DNA from: Janibacter anophelis NBRC 107843
GTDB taxonomy: Bacteria; Actinomycetota; Actinomycetes; Actinomycetales; Dermatophilaceae
NCBI RefSeq assembly: GCF_001570945.1
Contig: NZ_BCSQ01000034.1
Coordinates: 1-36,595, forward strand
Length of the DNA stretch: 36,595 nt
Direction of reading: 5' to 3'
Part shown: piece after piece, positions 25,800 to 33,904 of the stretch
Position numbering within the stretch: position 1 is the first letter of the stretch
Layout: every line of letters starts with the position of its first letter
Notes under the pieces: model-generated
Told to the model about the DNA's origin: nothing
The model's input: the letters and a program-made list of their open reading frames with translations, nothing else
The model's database searches: none
Program-made: the position numbers and the translations under genes

Positions 25800-26675
25800 A
25801 TGTCTGACTACACCGGGCGCCATCGGCCGCCCACTCGCGCTGAGCGGCGCGCACTCGAGCGCCGCTCTCGCATGCCCAAGAACTTCGGCCCCGCCTACGT
25901 GGTCCCCACGGCGGCTGCGGCCACCTTGGTGCTCAGCGCTGCCGGGGCGACCGCTGCCCAGTCCGCTCCCTTTACCGGTGAGGCGGCCTCGCAGGCCAAG
26001 GCGGCCTTCCTCACCGCCCCGCAGGGTGGAGCCACCTCGCTGCTCGCCGACCCTGACCTCGACGAGAGCGCCCGCGAGGAGGTCGCTGCCTCCGCCCGCG
26101 ACACCACGGGTCTGGCCACCCGTCGGCAGGCCGCCTCCGAGTCGGTCGCCCAGGACCAGGGTCGGACCCAGGAGCGCGAGCGGGTCGCCCGCGCCAAGGA
26201 GCGCAAGGAGCTCGCCGACAAGAAGGCGAAGCAGAAGGCCGACAAGAAGAAGGCGGCAGCCCGGGCGGAGCAGGAGCGCACGGACGCCAAGCGGTGGGTC
26301 AAGCCGCTCGACAATGCGGTCTTCACCTCCCCCTTCGGTCACCGCTGGGGCCGCCTCCACGCCGGCCAGGACTACGCGGCCTCCGTCGGTACCCCGCTCA
26401 AGGCGATGAGCTCCGGCACCGTCGTCGCGGCGGGCCCGATGGGCGGCTACGGCACCTACATCGACGTGGAGTACTGGGACGGCACCGTCTCCCGCTACGG
26501 CCACCTGTCCTCGGTGAGCGCATCCGTGGGCCAGGAGGTCGCCCCCGGCGACGTCGTCGCCCTCTCCGGCAACACGGGCCGCTCCACCGGCCCGCACCTG
26601 CACATGGAGATCCACCCCGGCGGCGGCACCCCGATCGACCCCGCCGGCTGGCTCGCCGAGCGCGGCATCAACTGA
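25800..26675 (+). CDS. M23-family peptidoglycan endopeptidase, membrane-tethered
   Basis: 291 residues. A basic cytoplasmic start leads to a hydrophobic segment (about 33-55) ending near AQSAP, then a long charged, likely coiled-coil spacer (about 105-165, rich in Lys/Arg/Glu/Ala) and a C-terminal LytM domain. The zinc and catalytic residues are all present: HAGQD (His 187, Asp 191), YGHLS (His 235) and GPHLHME (His 266 and 268). It should hydrolyse or regulate hydrolysis of peptide cross-links in the wall. The start at ATG 25800 has GAGGA upstream. M. tuberculosis has a similar gene, Rv0950c, between uvrD1 and sucC. Confidence 0.92.
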   Translation: MSDYTGRHRPPTRAERRALERRSRMPKNFGPAYVVPTAAAATLVLSAAGATAAQSAPFTGEAASQAKAAFLTAPQGGATSLLADPDLDESAREEVAASARDTTGLATRRQAASESVAQDQGRTQERERVARAKERKELADKKAKQKADKKKAAARAEQERTDAKRWVKPLDNAVFTSPFGHRWGRLHAGQDYAASVGTPLKAMSSGTVVAAGPMGGYGTYIDVEYWDGTVSRYGHLSSVSASVGQEVAPGDVVALSGNTGRSTGPHLHMEIHPGGGTPIDPAGWLAERGIN

Positions 26676-26690
26676 CCGCCTGAACCACCC

Positions 26691-26750
26691 AGGACCCGCG
26701 CATCTCCCCGGGGAGATGCGCGGGTCCTGTGCATCTCCCCGGGGAGATGC
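26691..26750. terminator. Two consecutive perfect palindromes between M23 and pcrA genes
   Basis: 26691-26728 is a perfect 38-bp palindrome (two 19-bp arms, no spacer). 26731-26750 repeats its inner 20 bp as a second perfect palindrome. The genes on either side converge here, so bidirectional termination is the obvious role; the duplicated core is unusual. Confidence 0.75.
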
Positions 26751-26799
26751 GCGTGCAAGCTCACGTGCCCGCACGGATGGACGGGGCGGGAGCACCCCG

Positions 26800-29235
26800 T
26801 CAGAGCTTTTCGAGCGGGGCGTAGCGCAGCAGCAGGCGCTTGACGCCGTCCTCTCCCCCAAAGTCGACGTGCGCCATCGCCTTGTCGCCCTCGCCCTCGA
26901 CCCGGATCACCGTGCCCAGACCGAAGCTGTCGTGGGTCACCTTGTCGCCATCCGCGAGCGCGATGACCGGACGGTTGCCGGGTGAGCGCACCCCGGGCCG
27001 CGCGGCGAGGCGCGCCACGGCCGGCTCGCGGCTGCCGCCCCGGCCGAGCCCGACAGGCGGGCCGGTGCGCTCCCAGCGCAGCAGGTCGGCGGGCACCTCG
27101 TCGAGGAAGCGCGACGGCGGGTTGTACTGCGGAGCACCGAAGGCGCTGCGCACGACCGCGCGCGAGAGGTGCAGGCGCTCACGGGCCCGGGTGATGCCGA
27201 CATAGGCCAGCCGGCGCTCCTCCTCGAGCTCGGTCGCGTTGGCCAGGCTGCGCTGGTGCGGGAAGGTGCCATCCTCCATCCCCGTGAGGAAGACGACGGG
27301 GAACTCCAGGCCCTTGGCCGTGTGCAGCGTCATCAGGGTGACGACGCCCTGGTCCTCGGCCTCGTCGTCGGGGATCTCGTCGGCGTCGGCGACGAGGCTG
27401 ACCTGCTCGAGGAAGTCGTCGAGGCTGATGACCTCGCCCGTCGCCTCACGCGTGGCGTCGAACTCGCGGGCCACACCGACCAGCTCCGTCAGGTTTTCCA
27501 GTCGGGTCTCGTCCTGCGGGTCGCGGCTGGCCTGCAGCTCGGCGACGTAACCGGTGCGCTCGAGCACGGCCGCGAGGAGGTCACCGATGCCGGCGCCGTC
27601 CTCGTGCAGCTCGCGCAGGTCCTCGAGCAGTCCGGTGAAGCCCTTGACCGCCTTGACCGACCGGGTGGCGATGCCCGGCGCGTCCTCGACGCGGCCGAGT
27701 GCGGCGACGAAGGCGATCCGCTCGCGCTCCGCGAGCTGCGCCACCGCGAGCTGGGCGCGGTCACCGATGCCCCGCTTGGGCACGTTGATGATGCGGCGCA
27801 GGTTGACCGTGTCGGCCGGGTTGGCGACGACCCGCAGGTACGCGAGGGCGTCCTTGACCTCCCTTCGCTCGTAGAAGCGGGTGCCACCGACGACCTTGTA
27901 CGGCAGACCGACCCGGACGAAGACCTCCTCGATGGCGCGCGACTGCGCGTTGGTGCGGTAGAAGACGGCGACGTCGCCCGGCCTCACCCCGTGCTCGTCG
28001 TGCAGGTCGTCGATCGTCTGCGCGATGAAGGAGGCCTCGTCGTGCTCGTTGTCGCCGACGTAACCGACGATCTGCTCACCGGCGCCGGACTCGGTCCACA
28101 GGTTCTTCTTGCGGCGGGACTCGTTGCGCTCGATGACCGCGTTGGCCGCGGTGAGGATCGTCTGGGTCGAGCGGTAGTTCTGCTCGAGCAGGATCGTGCG
28201 CGCGTCCGGGTAGTCCTCCTCGAACTCCACGATGTTGCGGATCGACGCCCCGCGGAAGGCGTAGATCGACTGGTCCGCGTCGCCGACGACGACCAGCTCG
28301 CTCGGCTCGACCGAGTGCTCGCCACGCTGCGCGTCCTTGTCGCCGCCCACGAGCTCGCGCACGAGCATGTACTGCGCGTGGTTGGTGTCCTGGTACTCGT
28401 CGACGAGCACGTGCCGGAACCGGCGTCGGTAGTGCTCGGCGACGTCGGGGAAGGCCTGCAGGATGTGCACCGTCGTCATGATGATGTCGTCGAAGTCCAG
28501 CGCGTTGGCCTGACGCAGGCGCCGCTGGTACTCCGTGTAGACCTGCGCGAGCGTCTGCTCCTGGTGGGTCCCACCGGCGCGCTGCGCGTCCTCGTCGACC
28601 GAGACCCGACGGGCGAACTCCTCCTCGTCGACCAGCTCGTTCTTGAGGTTGCTGATCCGGTGGCCGAAGGAGCGCGGCGGGAAGCGCTTGGGGTCGAGGT
28701 CGAGGTCGCGCATGACGAGCGCGATGAGCCGCTGGCTGTCGGCGGCGTCGTAGATGGAGAAGCTGCTCTTCATCCCGACCTTGGTCGCCTCGCGGCGCAG
28801 GATGCGCACGCACGCGGAGTGGAAGGTCATGACCCACATCGCCTTGGCGCGCGGCCCGACGAGGTCCTCGACCCGCTCGCGCATCTCGGCGGCGGCCTTG
28901 TTGGTGAAGGTGATCGCCAGGATCTGCCCGGGCTGCACGCCCCGCGCGCCGAGCAGGTGCGCGATGCGGTGGGTCAGCACCCGCGTCTTGCCGGAGCCGG
29001 CGCCGGCGATGATCAGCAGGGGGCCGCCCTCGTGCAGCACGGCCTCGCGCTGGGCCGGGTTGAGGCCGGCGACCAGCTCCTCGGGGTCGGGCCGCGGCGT
29101 GCGGTGGACCGGGGCGTGCGCCGAGCGCGCCGGCCCCTCGTCGGTCATCGCCCACGAGGGCACACCCGCCTCTGAGACGTCGGTGGTCCAGTCACCGGGG
29201 AGGGCATCGGGGAGGTCGTCGAACAGGCTGCTCAT
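26800..29235 (-). CDS. pcrA: ATP-dependent DNA helicase PcrA/UvrD1
   Basis: An 811-residue superfamily 1A 3'-5' helicase acting in nucleotide excision repair and replication-fork processing. Motifs in order: Q-motif LNPAQREAV (about 58-66), Walker A AGAGSGKT (77-84), ITFTNKAAAEMRERV, TFHSACVRILR, Walker B VDEYQDTNHAQ, VGDADQSIYAFRGA, QNYRSTQTIL, and the C-terminal motifs VTLMTLHTAKGLEFPVVF and RRLAYVGITRARERL. The C-terminal region (GDKVTHDSFGLGTVIRVEG) is the Tudor-like domain that in relatives contacts RNA polymerase. A TAGGCT -10 at 29245-29250 lies 9 nt from ATG 29235, suggesting a leaderless or nearly leaderless mRNA. Confidence 0.97.
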   Translation of the reverse strand: MSSLFDDLPDALPGDWTTDVSEAGVPSWAMTDEGPARSAHAPVHRTPRPDPEELVAGLNPAQREAVLHEGGPLLIIAGAGSGKTRVLTHRIAHLLGARGVQPGQILAITFTNKAAAEMRERVEDLVGPRAKAMWVMTFHSACVRILRREATKVGMKSSFSIYDAADSQRLIALVMRDLDLDPKRFPPRSFGHRISNLKNELVDEEEFARRVSVDEDAQRAGGTHQEQTLAQVYTEYQRRLRQANALDFDDIIMTTVHILQAFPDVAEHYRRRFRHVLVDEYQDTNHAQYMLVRELVGGDKDAQRGEHSVEPSELVVVGDADQSIYAFRGASIRNIVEFEEDYPDARTILLEQNYRSTQTILTAANAVIERNESRRKKNLWTESGAGEQIVGYVGDNEHDEASFIAQTIDDLHDEHGVRPGDVAVFYRTNAQSRAIEEVFVRVGLPYKVVGGTRFYERREVKDALAYLRVVANPADTVNLRRIINVPKRGIGDRAQLAVAQLAERERIAFVAALGRVEDAPGIATRSVKAVKGFTGLLEDLRELHEDGAGIGDLLAAVLERTGYVAELQASRDPQDETRLENLTELVGVAREFDATREATGEVISLDDFLEQVSLVADADEIPDDEAEDQGVVTLMTLHTAKGLEFPVVFLTGMEDGTFPHQRSLANATELEEERRLAYVGITRARERLHLSRAVVRSAFGAPQYNPPSRFLDEVPADLLRWERTGPPVGLGRGGSREPAVARLAARPGVRSPGNRPVIALADGDKVTHDSFGLGTVIRVEGEGDKAMAHVDFGGEDGVKRLLLRYAPLEKL

Positions 29236-29244
29236 GTCGCCCCC

Positions 29245-29250
29245 AGCCTA
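29245..29250 (-). promoter_or_regulatory. -10 box of pcrA, near-leaderless
   Basis: TAGGCT on the minus strand is 9 nt from the pcrA ATG and no Shine-Dalgarno lies between. Confidence 0.45.
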
Positions 29251-29274
29251 CGTCGGGCGACCGACAGGGCCTGA

Positions 29275-29354
29275 GGGTCTCGAGGCTCCTGCGTCGCACC
29301 TCGACCACCGTGGGTCGAGGTGCGAGCTCGCGCAGCGAGGGAGCCTCGAGACCC
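29275..29354. repeat. Large imperfect palindrome between pcrA and the MFS gene
   Basis: Outer arms 29275-29289 and 29340-29354 are perfectly complementary over 15 bp. Inner arms GCACCTCGACC (29296-29306) and GGTCGAGGTGC (29313-29323) form an 11-bp stem. The unpaired right side, GCGAGCTCGCGCAGCGAG, resembles the 11307 and 11412 repeats. Probably a dispersed palindromic repeat of this genome lying in a divergent promoter region. Confidence 0.8.
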
Positions 29355-29360
29355 GGCGAG

Positions 29361-29366
29361 TATCGT
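29361..29366 (+). promoter_or_regulatory. -10 box of the MFS gene, leaderless
   Basis: TATCGT ends 6 nt before GTG 29373, so transcription should begin at the start codon. It abuts the palindrome ending at 29354. Confidence 0.5.
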
Positions 29367-29372
29367 GCGCCG

Positions 29373-30656
29373 GTGAGCCCGATCCGCGACGACCTGAGCC
29401 TGCTGCGCGAGCGGCGTTTCGCCGCGCTCTTCGCGGCGCGCACGCTGTCGATGCTCGGGTTGGCGTTCGCGCCGGTGGCGTTGGCGTTCGGCGTCCTCGG
29501 GCTGCCCGGGGCGGATGCGGGCACCCTGTCCGTCGTCGTCGCGTGCGAGGCGATCCCCCACGTCCTCGGCCTGCTCGTCGGTGGTGTCGTGGCCGACCGC
29601 TACCCGCGGCGGCTCGTCATGTTCACCGGCGAGTGCTTCTCCCTCGTCGCCTGGCTCGGCATCGGCACGATGCTCGTGCTCGGGTGGGCGCCGATCCCGC
29701 TCGTCTGTGCCTTCGCCGTGCTCACCGGTCTCGCCGGGGCGGTCGTGTGGCCGGTGCTGTCGGGGATCATCCCCGAGGTCGCTCCGCCGGACCGCGTGCA
29801 GCCGGCCAACGCGCTGCTCGCGGTGGGCGCCAACGTCGCCCGCATCGGTGGGCTCATCGCCGCCGGCGCCGTCGTCGTGCTCGTGGGGCCCGGATGGGCG
29901 CTCACCGCCGCCGCGGCGGTGTACGGGTGCGCGGCGGCCTTCGCCTGGCGGATCGGCTCCACGCCCCGCCCCGGGCGCGAAGGGGGGACCTCCGTCCTCG
30001 CCGAGCTGCGGGAGGGATGGGTCGAGTTCTCCTCACGGGAGTGGCTGTGGGTCGTCGTCGCGCAGTTCGCCCTGCTCGTCCTCGCCTGGCAGGGGGCGCA
30101 CACCGTCCTCGGGCCGGTCGTCGCGGAGGCCGAGCTCGGCGGCGCCGGCGCCTGGTCGGCGATCCTCACCGGGGAGGCCGTCGGGATGCTCGTCGGCGTG
30201 GTCATCGCCCTGCGGATCCGACCGCGACGACCGATCCTCGTCGGCGTGCTGCTCACCTCGCTCACCGCGCTGCCCTACCTGCTGCTCGGGCTCGGGTCCC
30301 CCCTTCCGCTCATCGTGGCCGCCGGCTTCGTCATGGGCTTGGGCATGGACACCTTCACCGTGCTGTGGCAGACGACGATGCAGCGCGAGGTGCCACCCGA
30401 GGCCCTGTCGCGGGTGGCCTCCTACGACGCCTTCGGGTCGATGCTCTTCGGCCCCGTGGGCGTGCTGCTCGCCGGGCCGGCTGCAGTGCACCTCGGCGCG
30501 CACCGGGCGCTGCTCGTGTGCGCCGGGCTCATCGTCCTGTCGGCCCTGCTCGCCCTGCTGTCCCGCGACGTGCGGACCCTGCGTGCCCCGGAGGGACCGA
30601 CGGTTGCCGTGGCCGAGGGCGAGTACCCGGCGCACGTGGACCCCGTGACTCCCTGA
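29373..30656 (+). CDS. MFS transporter, EntS-like exporter
   Basis: 427 residues with about 12 membrane helices in two halves. The first loop motif GGVVADRYPRRLVMF is the MFS motif A (GxLaDrxGrr). The N-terminal LLRERRFAALFAARTLSMLG and DRVQPANALLAVGANVARIGG resemble the MFS_3 subgroup containing the enterobactin exporter EntS and macrolide exporters. The substrate is unknown. GTG 29373 sits 6 nt after a TATCGT box. It ends 5 bp before the convergent GT1 gene, with no room for a hairpin between them. Confidence 0.88.
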   Translation: MSPIRDDLSLLRERRFAALFAARTLSMLGLAFAPVALAFGVLGLPGADAGTLSVVVACEAIPHVLGLLVGGVVADRYPRRLVMFTGECFSLVAWLGIGTMLVLGWAPIPLVCAFAVLTGLAGAVVWPVLSGIIPEVAPPDRVQPANALLAVGANVARIGGLIAAGAVVVLVGPGWALTAAAAVYGCAAAFAWRIGSTPRPGREGGTSVLAELREGWVEFSSREWLWVVVAQFALLVLAWQGAHTVLGPVVAEAELGGAGAWSAILTGEAVGMLVGVVIALRIRPRRPILVGVLLTSLTALPYLLLGLGSPLPLIVAAGFVMGLGMDTFTVLWQTTMQREVPPEALSRVASYDAFGSMLFGPVGVLLAGPAAVHLGAHRALLVCAGLIVLSALLALLSRDVRTLRAPEGPTVAVAEGEYPAHVDPVTP

Positions 30657-30661
30657 CCCGA

Positions 30662-31909
30662 TCAGGCCCTGCGGCGCTCTTCGGAGAGCGCCGCGATCCG
30701 CCGCGCGGCGACCCCCGCGCCGTCGAGCGTCGCCACCTGCCGACGCACGTCCAGCGCCCTCTCCTGCAGTACCGGGTCCTGCAGCAGGCGGGTGACGATC
30801 GCGGGCAGTGCACCCCGACGCAGGGCCCGCATGGTGAATCCGATCGCGTGGCCGGACCGCTCGGCCTCCCGGATGTTCCATCGCTGCTCGGGCTGCAGCC
30901 CGATGCCGGCGAAGGGGGCGCCGGACGCGCAGGCCGTCTGCACCGTCCCCTCGCCACCGTGGATGACGGAGGCATCGATGAGGCCCGCCAGCCGGTGCGC
31001 CGGCAGGTGGTCCACGACGTGCACGTGGTCGGGCAGTTCGGCGCGGTCCGCACCTGTGAGGTAGCGGCCCACCGTCGCGATGACCGCCACGTCGAGCCGG
31101 CCCACCTCGGCGAGGACTCGCCGGACGAGGTCACGGTTGGCCGAGGACCCCATGCCCACGTGGACGAGGGGCCGCTCCCCCTCGGCCAAGGGGCCGACCT
31201 CCGGCGGCAGCTCACCCTCCGGGCGGGCGTAGACGGGCCCCACGACGTCGTCCCGAGGGCCCAGGGGCAACGGCTCGAGGAGCGGCGGCAAGGAGGCGAT
31301 GAGGTTGAGGTCACCGTCGAGGGCCGCGACGGTCGGCGAGGGCAGGACGACACCGTGCTCCCTGGCCACGACGCGGAAGGCCCTGGGGAGGTAGCTCACG
31401 CGGGCAGCCATTCCGCGGATGGCCCGTCCGGCCACGCCGTTCGCTGCCTCGACGAGACGGCCGCCACCGGGAAGGACTGGGAAGTGGGTCATCGACATCA
31501 GATGCCCGCGACTCATGGCGTAGGGCTTGACGTAGACGAGCGGAACGCCCGCCGCGCGTGCGGAGACGAGCATGCTGAAGGTCGAGCCGATGACGACGAC
31601 CTCCGGACCCCAGTCAGCGATGAGTTCCACCTCGCTCGCGACCCGCTGGCGCAGCATGTCGAGGGTGAAGGGATGGCGCACCGAGCGGCCCTGGTCGACG
31701 GCGATGAGCCGGTCGGCCTCCGCCTCGCTCAGCGGAGGGTCGAGCAGGTCGAGCTCGAAGCCCGCGCTCCTCACGTGGTCGCCGAAGCGGCGTGAGTAGC
31801 CACAGAAGCGGATCTCGTGCCCGTCGGCGCGCATCGCGCGTGCGACCTCGATCCCCCGGGACGTCTCGCCGAGGTTGAAGGTCTCCGGCGCGAAGAGCAC
31901 GCGTGCCAT
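30662..31909 (-). CDS. GT1-family (MGT-like) glycosyltransferase
   Basis: 415 residues with the two Rossmann domains of GT-B enzymes that glycosylate small molecules such as macrolides, flavonoids or sterols. The N-terminus MARVLFAPETFNLGETSRGI and the C-terminal donor site are clear: VIHGGEGTVQTACASGAPF with the HGG-GT motif, then GLQPEQRWNIREAERSGHAI, the PSPG-like end. The usual ExxxxG position reads TACASG. ATG 31909 has GGGGTGG upstream. With the MFS gene converging on it, a modify-and-export pair is possible but they do not share a promoter. Confidence 0.87.
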   Translation of the reverse strand: MARVLFAPETFNLGETSRGIEVARAMRADGHEIRFCGYSRRFGDHVRSAGFELDLLDPPLSEAEADRLIAVDQGRSVRHPFTLDMLRQRVASEVELIADWGPEVVVIGSTFSMLVSARAAGVPLVYVKPYAMSRGHLMSMTHFPVLPGGGRLVEAANGVAGRAIRGMAARVSYLPRAFRVVAREHGVVLPSPTVAALDGDLNLIASLPPLLEPLPLGPRDDVVGPVYARPEGELPPEVGPLAEGERPLVHVGMGSSANRDLVRRVLAEVGRLDVAVIATVGRYLTGADRAELPDHVHVVDHLPAHRLAGLIDASVIHGGEGTVQTACASGAPFAGIGLQPEQRWNIREAERSGHAIGFTMRALRRGALPAIVTRLLQDPVLQERALDVRRQVATLDGAGVAARRIAALSEERRRA

Positions 31910-31958
31910 GGGCCACCCCCGTCGTCGCAACCCAGTGTGGCACCCCCGCGGGCCGACA

Positions 31959-31964
31959 TACGAT
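31959..31964 (+). promoter_or_regulatory. -10 box of the GNAT gene, leaderless
   Basis: TACGAT ends 6 nt before ATG 31971. No ribosome site lies between. Confidence 0.5.
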
Positions 31965-31970
31965 CGCCGC

Positions 31971-32564
31971 ATGGCCCAGATCGTGCGACCCGACGCCCGC
32001 TACCAGCGCTCCTACCTCGAGGCGCACGACGAGTTCGCCGGTGAGCACCGTGACGGTGAGGGGCTGTGGCAGTTGGAGGCGGACCCGGCGACGGGTTTCG
32101 CCGGCTTCGACTTCACCCGCGAGGGCCTCGAGGACCCCGACGAGTTCCGACGTCTGGTGCGGGTGCGCCGGGCCGACGAGCTGCCCGAGACGCCCCGGCC
32201 CGGTCACTTCGTGCCGTGCACCTTCCTCTGGGTCGTCGATGACGGCGACGACTACGTCGGCTCGATCGCCTTCCGCCACGAGCTGACCCCCTTCCTGCTC
32301 GAGCAGGGTGGTCACGTCGGCTACTCGATCCGACCCTCGGCGAGACGAAGGGGGCACGCGGGCGCCGCCCTTCGTCAGGTCCTGGAGCTGGCTGCCGAGA
32401 TGGGGCACGAGCGGGTGCTGCTCACGTGCGACGAGGACAATGTCGCATCGCGGGCGACGATCGAGGCCGCGGGCGGGCAGTACGAGGACTCGCGCGTCGG
32501 CAAGAGGCGCTACTGGGTGCCGACGGTCGCGACGAACCGCCCGGCGGGGGCCGCGATCTCCTAG
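31971..32564 (+). CDS. GNAT-family N-acetyltransferase
   Basis: 197 residues. The acetyl-CoA pyrophosphate loop is readable as VGYSIRPSARRRGHAGAAL (about residues 117-135, RRxGxA type), followed by VLLTCDEDNVASRATIEAAG, the usual GNAT beta-5/alpha-4 pattern, and a C-terminal KRRYWVP strand. This arrangement resembles YjbC/aminoglycoside-like small GNAT proteins; the acceptor is unknown. It is divergent from the GT1 gene with 61 bp between, and its stop lies within the -10 of the next gene. Confidence 0.9.
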   Translation: MAQIVRPDARYQRSYLEAHDEFAGEHRDGEGLWQLEADPATGFAGFDFTREGLEDPDEFRRLVRVRRADELPETPRPGHFVPCTFLWVVDDGDDYVGSIAFRHELTPFLLEQGGHVGYSIRPSARRRGHAGAALRQVLELAAEMGHERVLLTCDEDNVASRATIEAAGGQYEDSRVGKRRYWVPTVATNRPAGAAIS

Positions 32565-32567
32565 GCT
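32562..32567 (+). promoter_or_regulatory. -10 box of the ligD-like fragment, leaderless
   Basis: TAGGCT overlaps the GNAT stop codon and ends 6 nt before ATG 32574, so the ligD-like gene still has its own start signal. Confidence 0.45.
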
Positions 32568-32573
32568 CGGTCC

Positions 32574-33350
32574 ATGGCGAAGGAGCACGGCGAGGACGTC
32601 CATCTCGACGTCGGGGGTCGCGATGTGCGGATCTCCTCCCCCGAGCGCGTCTACTTCCCCGAGCGTGGCGAGACCAAGCTCGACCTGGCGCAGTACTACC
32701 TCGCGGTCGGCGACGGGATCCTGCGCGCGCTGCGCGAGCGGCCGACGATGCTGCACCGCTTCCCCAAGGGCGTCGAGGGGGCCAAGGTGCACCAGAAGCG
32801 CCTGCCGAAGGGGGCGCCCGACTGGGTCGAGACCGTGCGCCTGCACTTCCCGCGGTACGACCTGCACGCCGACGAGCTGTGCCCGACCGAGCTGGCGCAG
32901 ATCATCTGGGCTGTGCAGATGAGCACCGTCGAGATGCACCCGTGGAATGTCCGCCGGGCCGACGTCGACCGGCCCGACGAGTGGCGGATCGACCTCGACC
33001 CGATGCCGGACGCTCCCTTCGACCGGGTGCGGCGGGTGGCCGGGGTCTGCCGCGAGGTGCTCGACGAGCTGGGCATCGTCGGCTTCCCCAAGACCTCCGG
33101 CGGCGGTGGACTCCACGTGTACGTGCGGATCGAGCCGCGATGGGAGTTCGGCGACGTGCGAAGGGCGGCGCTGCTACTCCCCTCGCTACATCCGCCAGCT
33201 CGAGAGGGAGGCGCGGCAGGCGCTGACCCCCGAGGCATACGCCGCCACCTTCAACGACGCCAGCATCCACTGACCCACCCTCACCGACCCCGGGCCGCGG
33301 CCCCCGACCGGGTCTCTTTCCGGCCGGGGGGCGTGCGACATCCCCCGTGA
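32574..33350 (+). pseudogene. ligD: LigD-type primase/polymerase gene, 3' truncated
   Basis: Residues 1-200 match the polymerase domain of LigD, the NHEJ enzyme that fills ends before ligation: SSPERVYFPERGETKLDLAQ, LHRFPKGVEG, the metal-binding IDLDP (Asp 140 and 142), and FPKTSGGGGLHVYVRIEPRW. At about 33171 similarity stops in mid-helix (DVRRAAL). The family's third catalytic Asp (in the VDYNQNA block) and about 90 more residues are missing. The frame runs on to 33350 through unrelated sequence. The remnant should lack polymerase activity. A full-length LigD or Ku elsewhere cannot be excluded. Confidence 0.85.
33172..33273 (+). pseudogene. Orphan C-terminal fragment joined to ligD remnant
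   Basis: In the +1 frame relative to ligD, from 33172 to the TGA at 33273, 33 residues read as an ordinary helical protein C-terminus (YSPRYIRQLEREARQ then ALTPEAYAATFNDASIH). This looks like the end of a different gene joined to the broken ligD by deletion. I do not recognise the parent family. Confidence 0.5.
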
Positions 33351-33904
33351 GGACTCAGCGACAGCGGATCGGGCCCATACCCCCTCCCAGCGGCGACGCC
33401 GGTCGACCCCGCGCAGGCCAGCAACACGCGCGGGGACGCCGGGTGATTCGAATTTCCACAGTCGGCGCGCGCTGCGGGAGCACAACCCCCGGTCTCCCGG
33501 AAGCCGGGAAACCGGGAATCTGGACCTCCGCCTATCGCGCTCCCGCGCTCCCCGCTCCTAGGTGGAGCTCCTGCCCTCCCCGCTCCTGCGCTCACGCGGT
33601 CCTGCGCGCCTCACTCCGTCGCACGCCCGTGTGACACGCTCGCCCCCCACAACACGCGCTCCTTGAAGCCTGTGTGTCACGCGCACCAAGCGTCCTTCAC
33701 CTAAGACGAAGCTCAGCCGACGCGTGAAGTGAGACATGACTGAGAACTGGTGCGGCGCTCTGACCCACATTGTCGACGGTAGCCCCCGCGGCTTCGTCAC
33801 GTCCTACGACTGTGGCGAATGAGCATCTGCGGCCAGCCCACACCCACTGTCACCGCCCACGAGCGACTCGCCAATGCGGACCCGCGACCAGAATTCCGCC
33901 CTGT
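33351..33904. other. About 550 bp with no recognisable gene
   Basis: Between the ligD remnant and the immunity gene I see no convincing coding region, tRNA or mobile-element end. It holds short CT-rich runs near 33535-33600, a GTGACAC/GTGTCAC pair near 33630-33710, and a 28-codon frame from ATG 33736 to 33822 without support. It looks like decayed sequence at the border of an accessory island. Confidence 0.5.

Noticed and set aside
33285-33335. GC-rich imperfect palindrome after the ligD remnant
   Set aside because: GGCCGCGGCC and GACCC/GGGTC pairings occur, but they are short and expected at this GC content.
33736-33822. 28-codon frame starting MTENWCGALTHIVDG
   Set aside because: Reads like a protein fragment but has no clear ribosome site, promoter or recognisable family.
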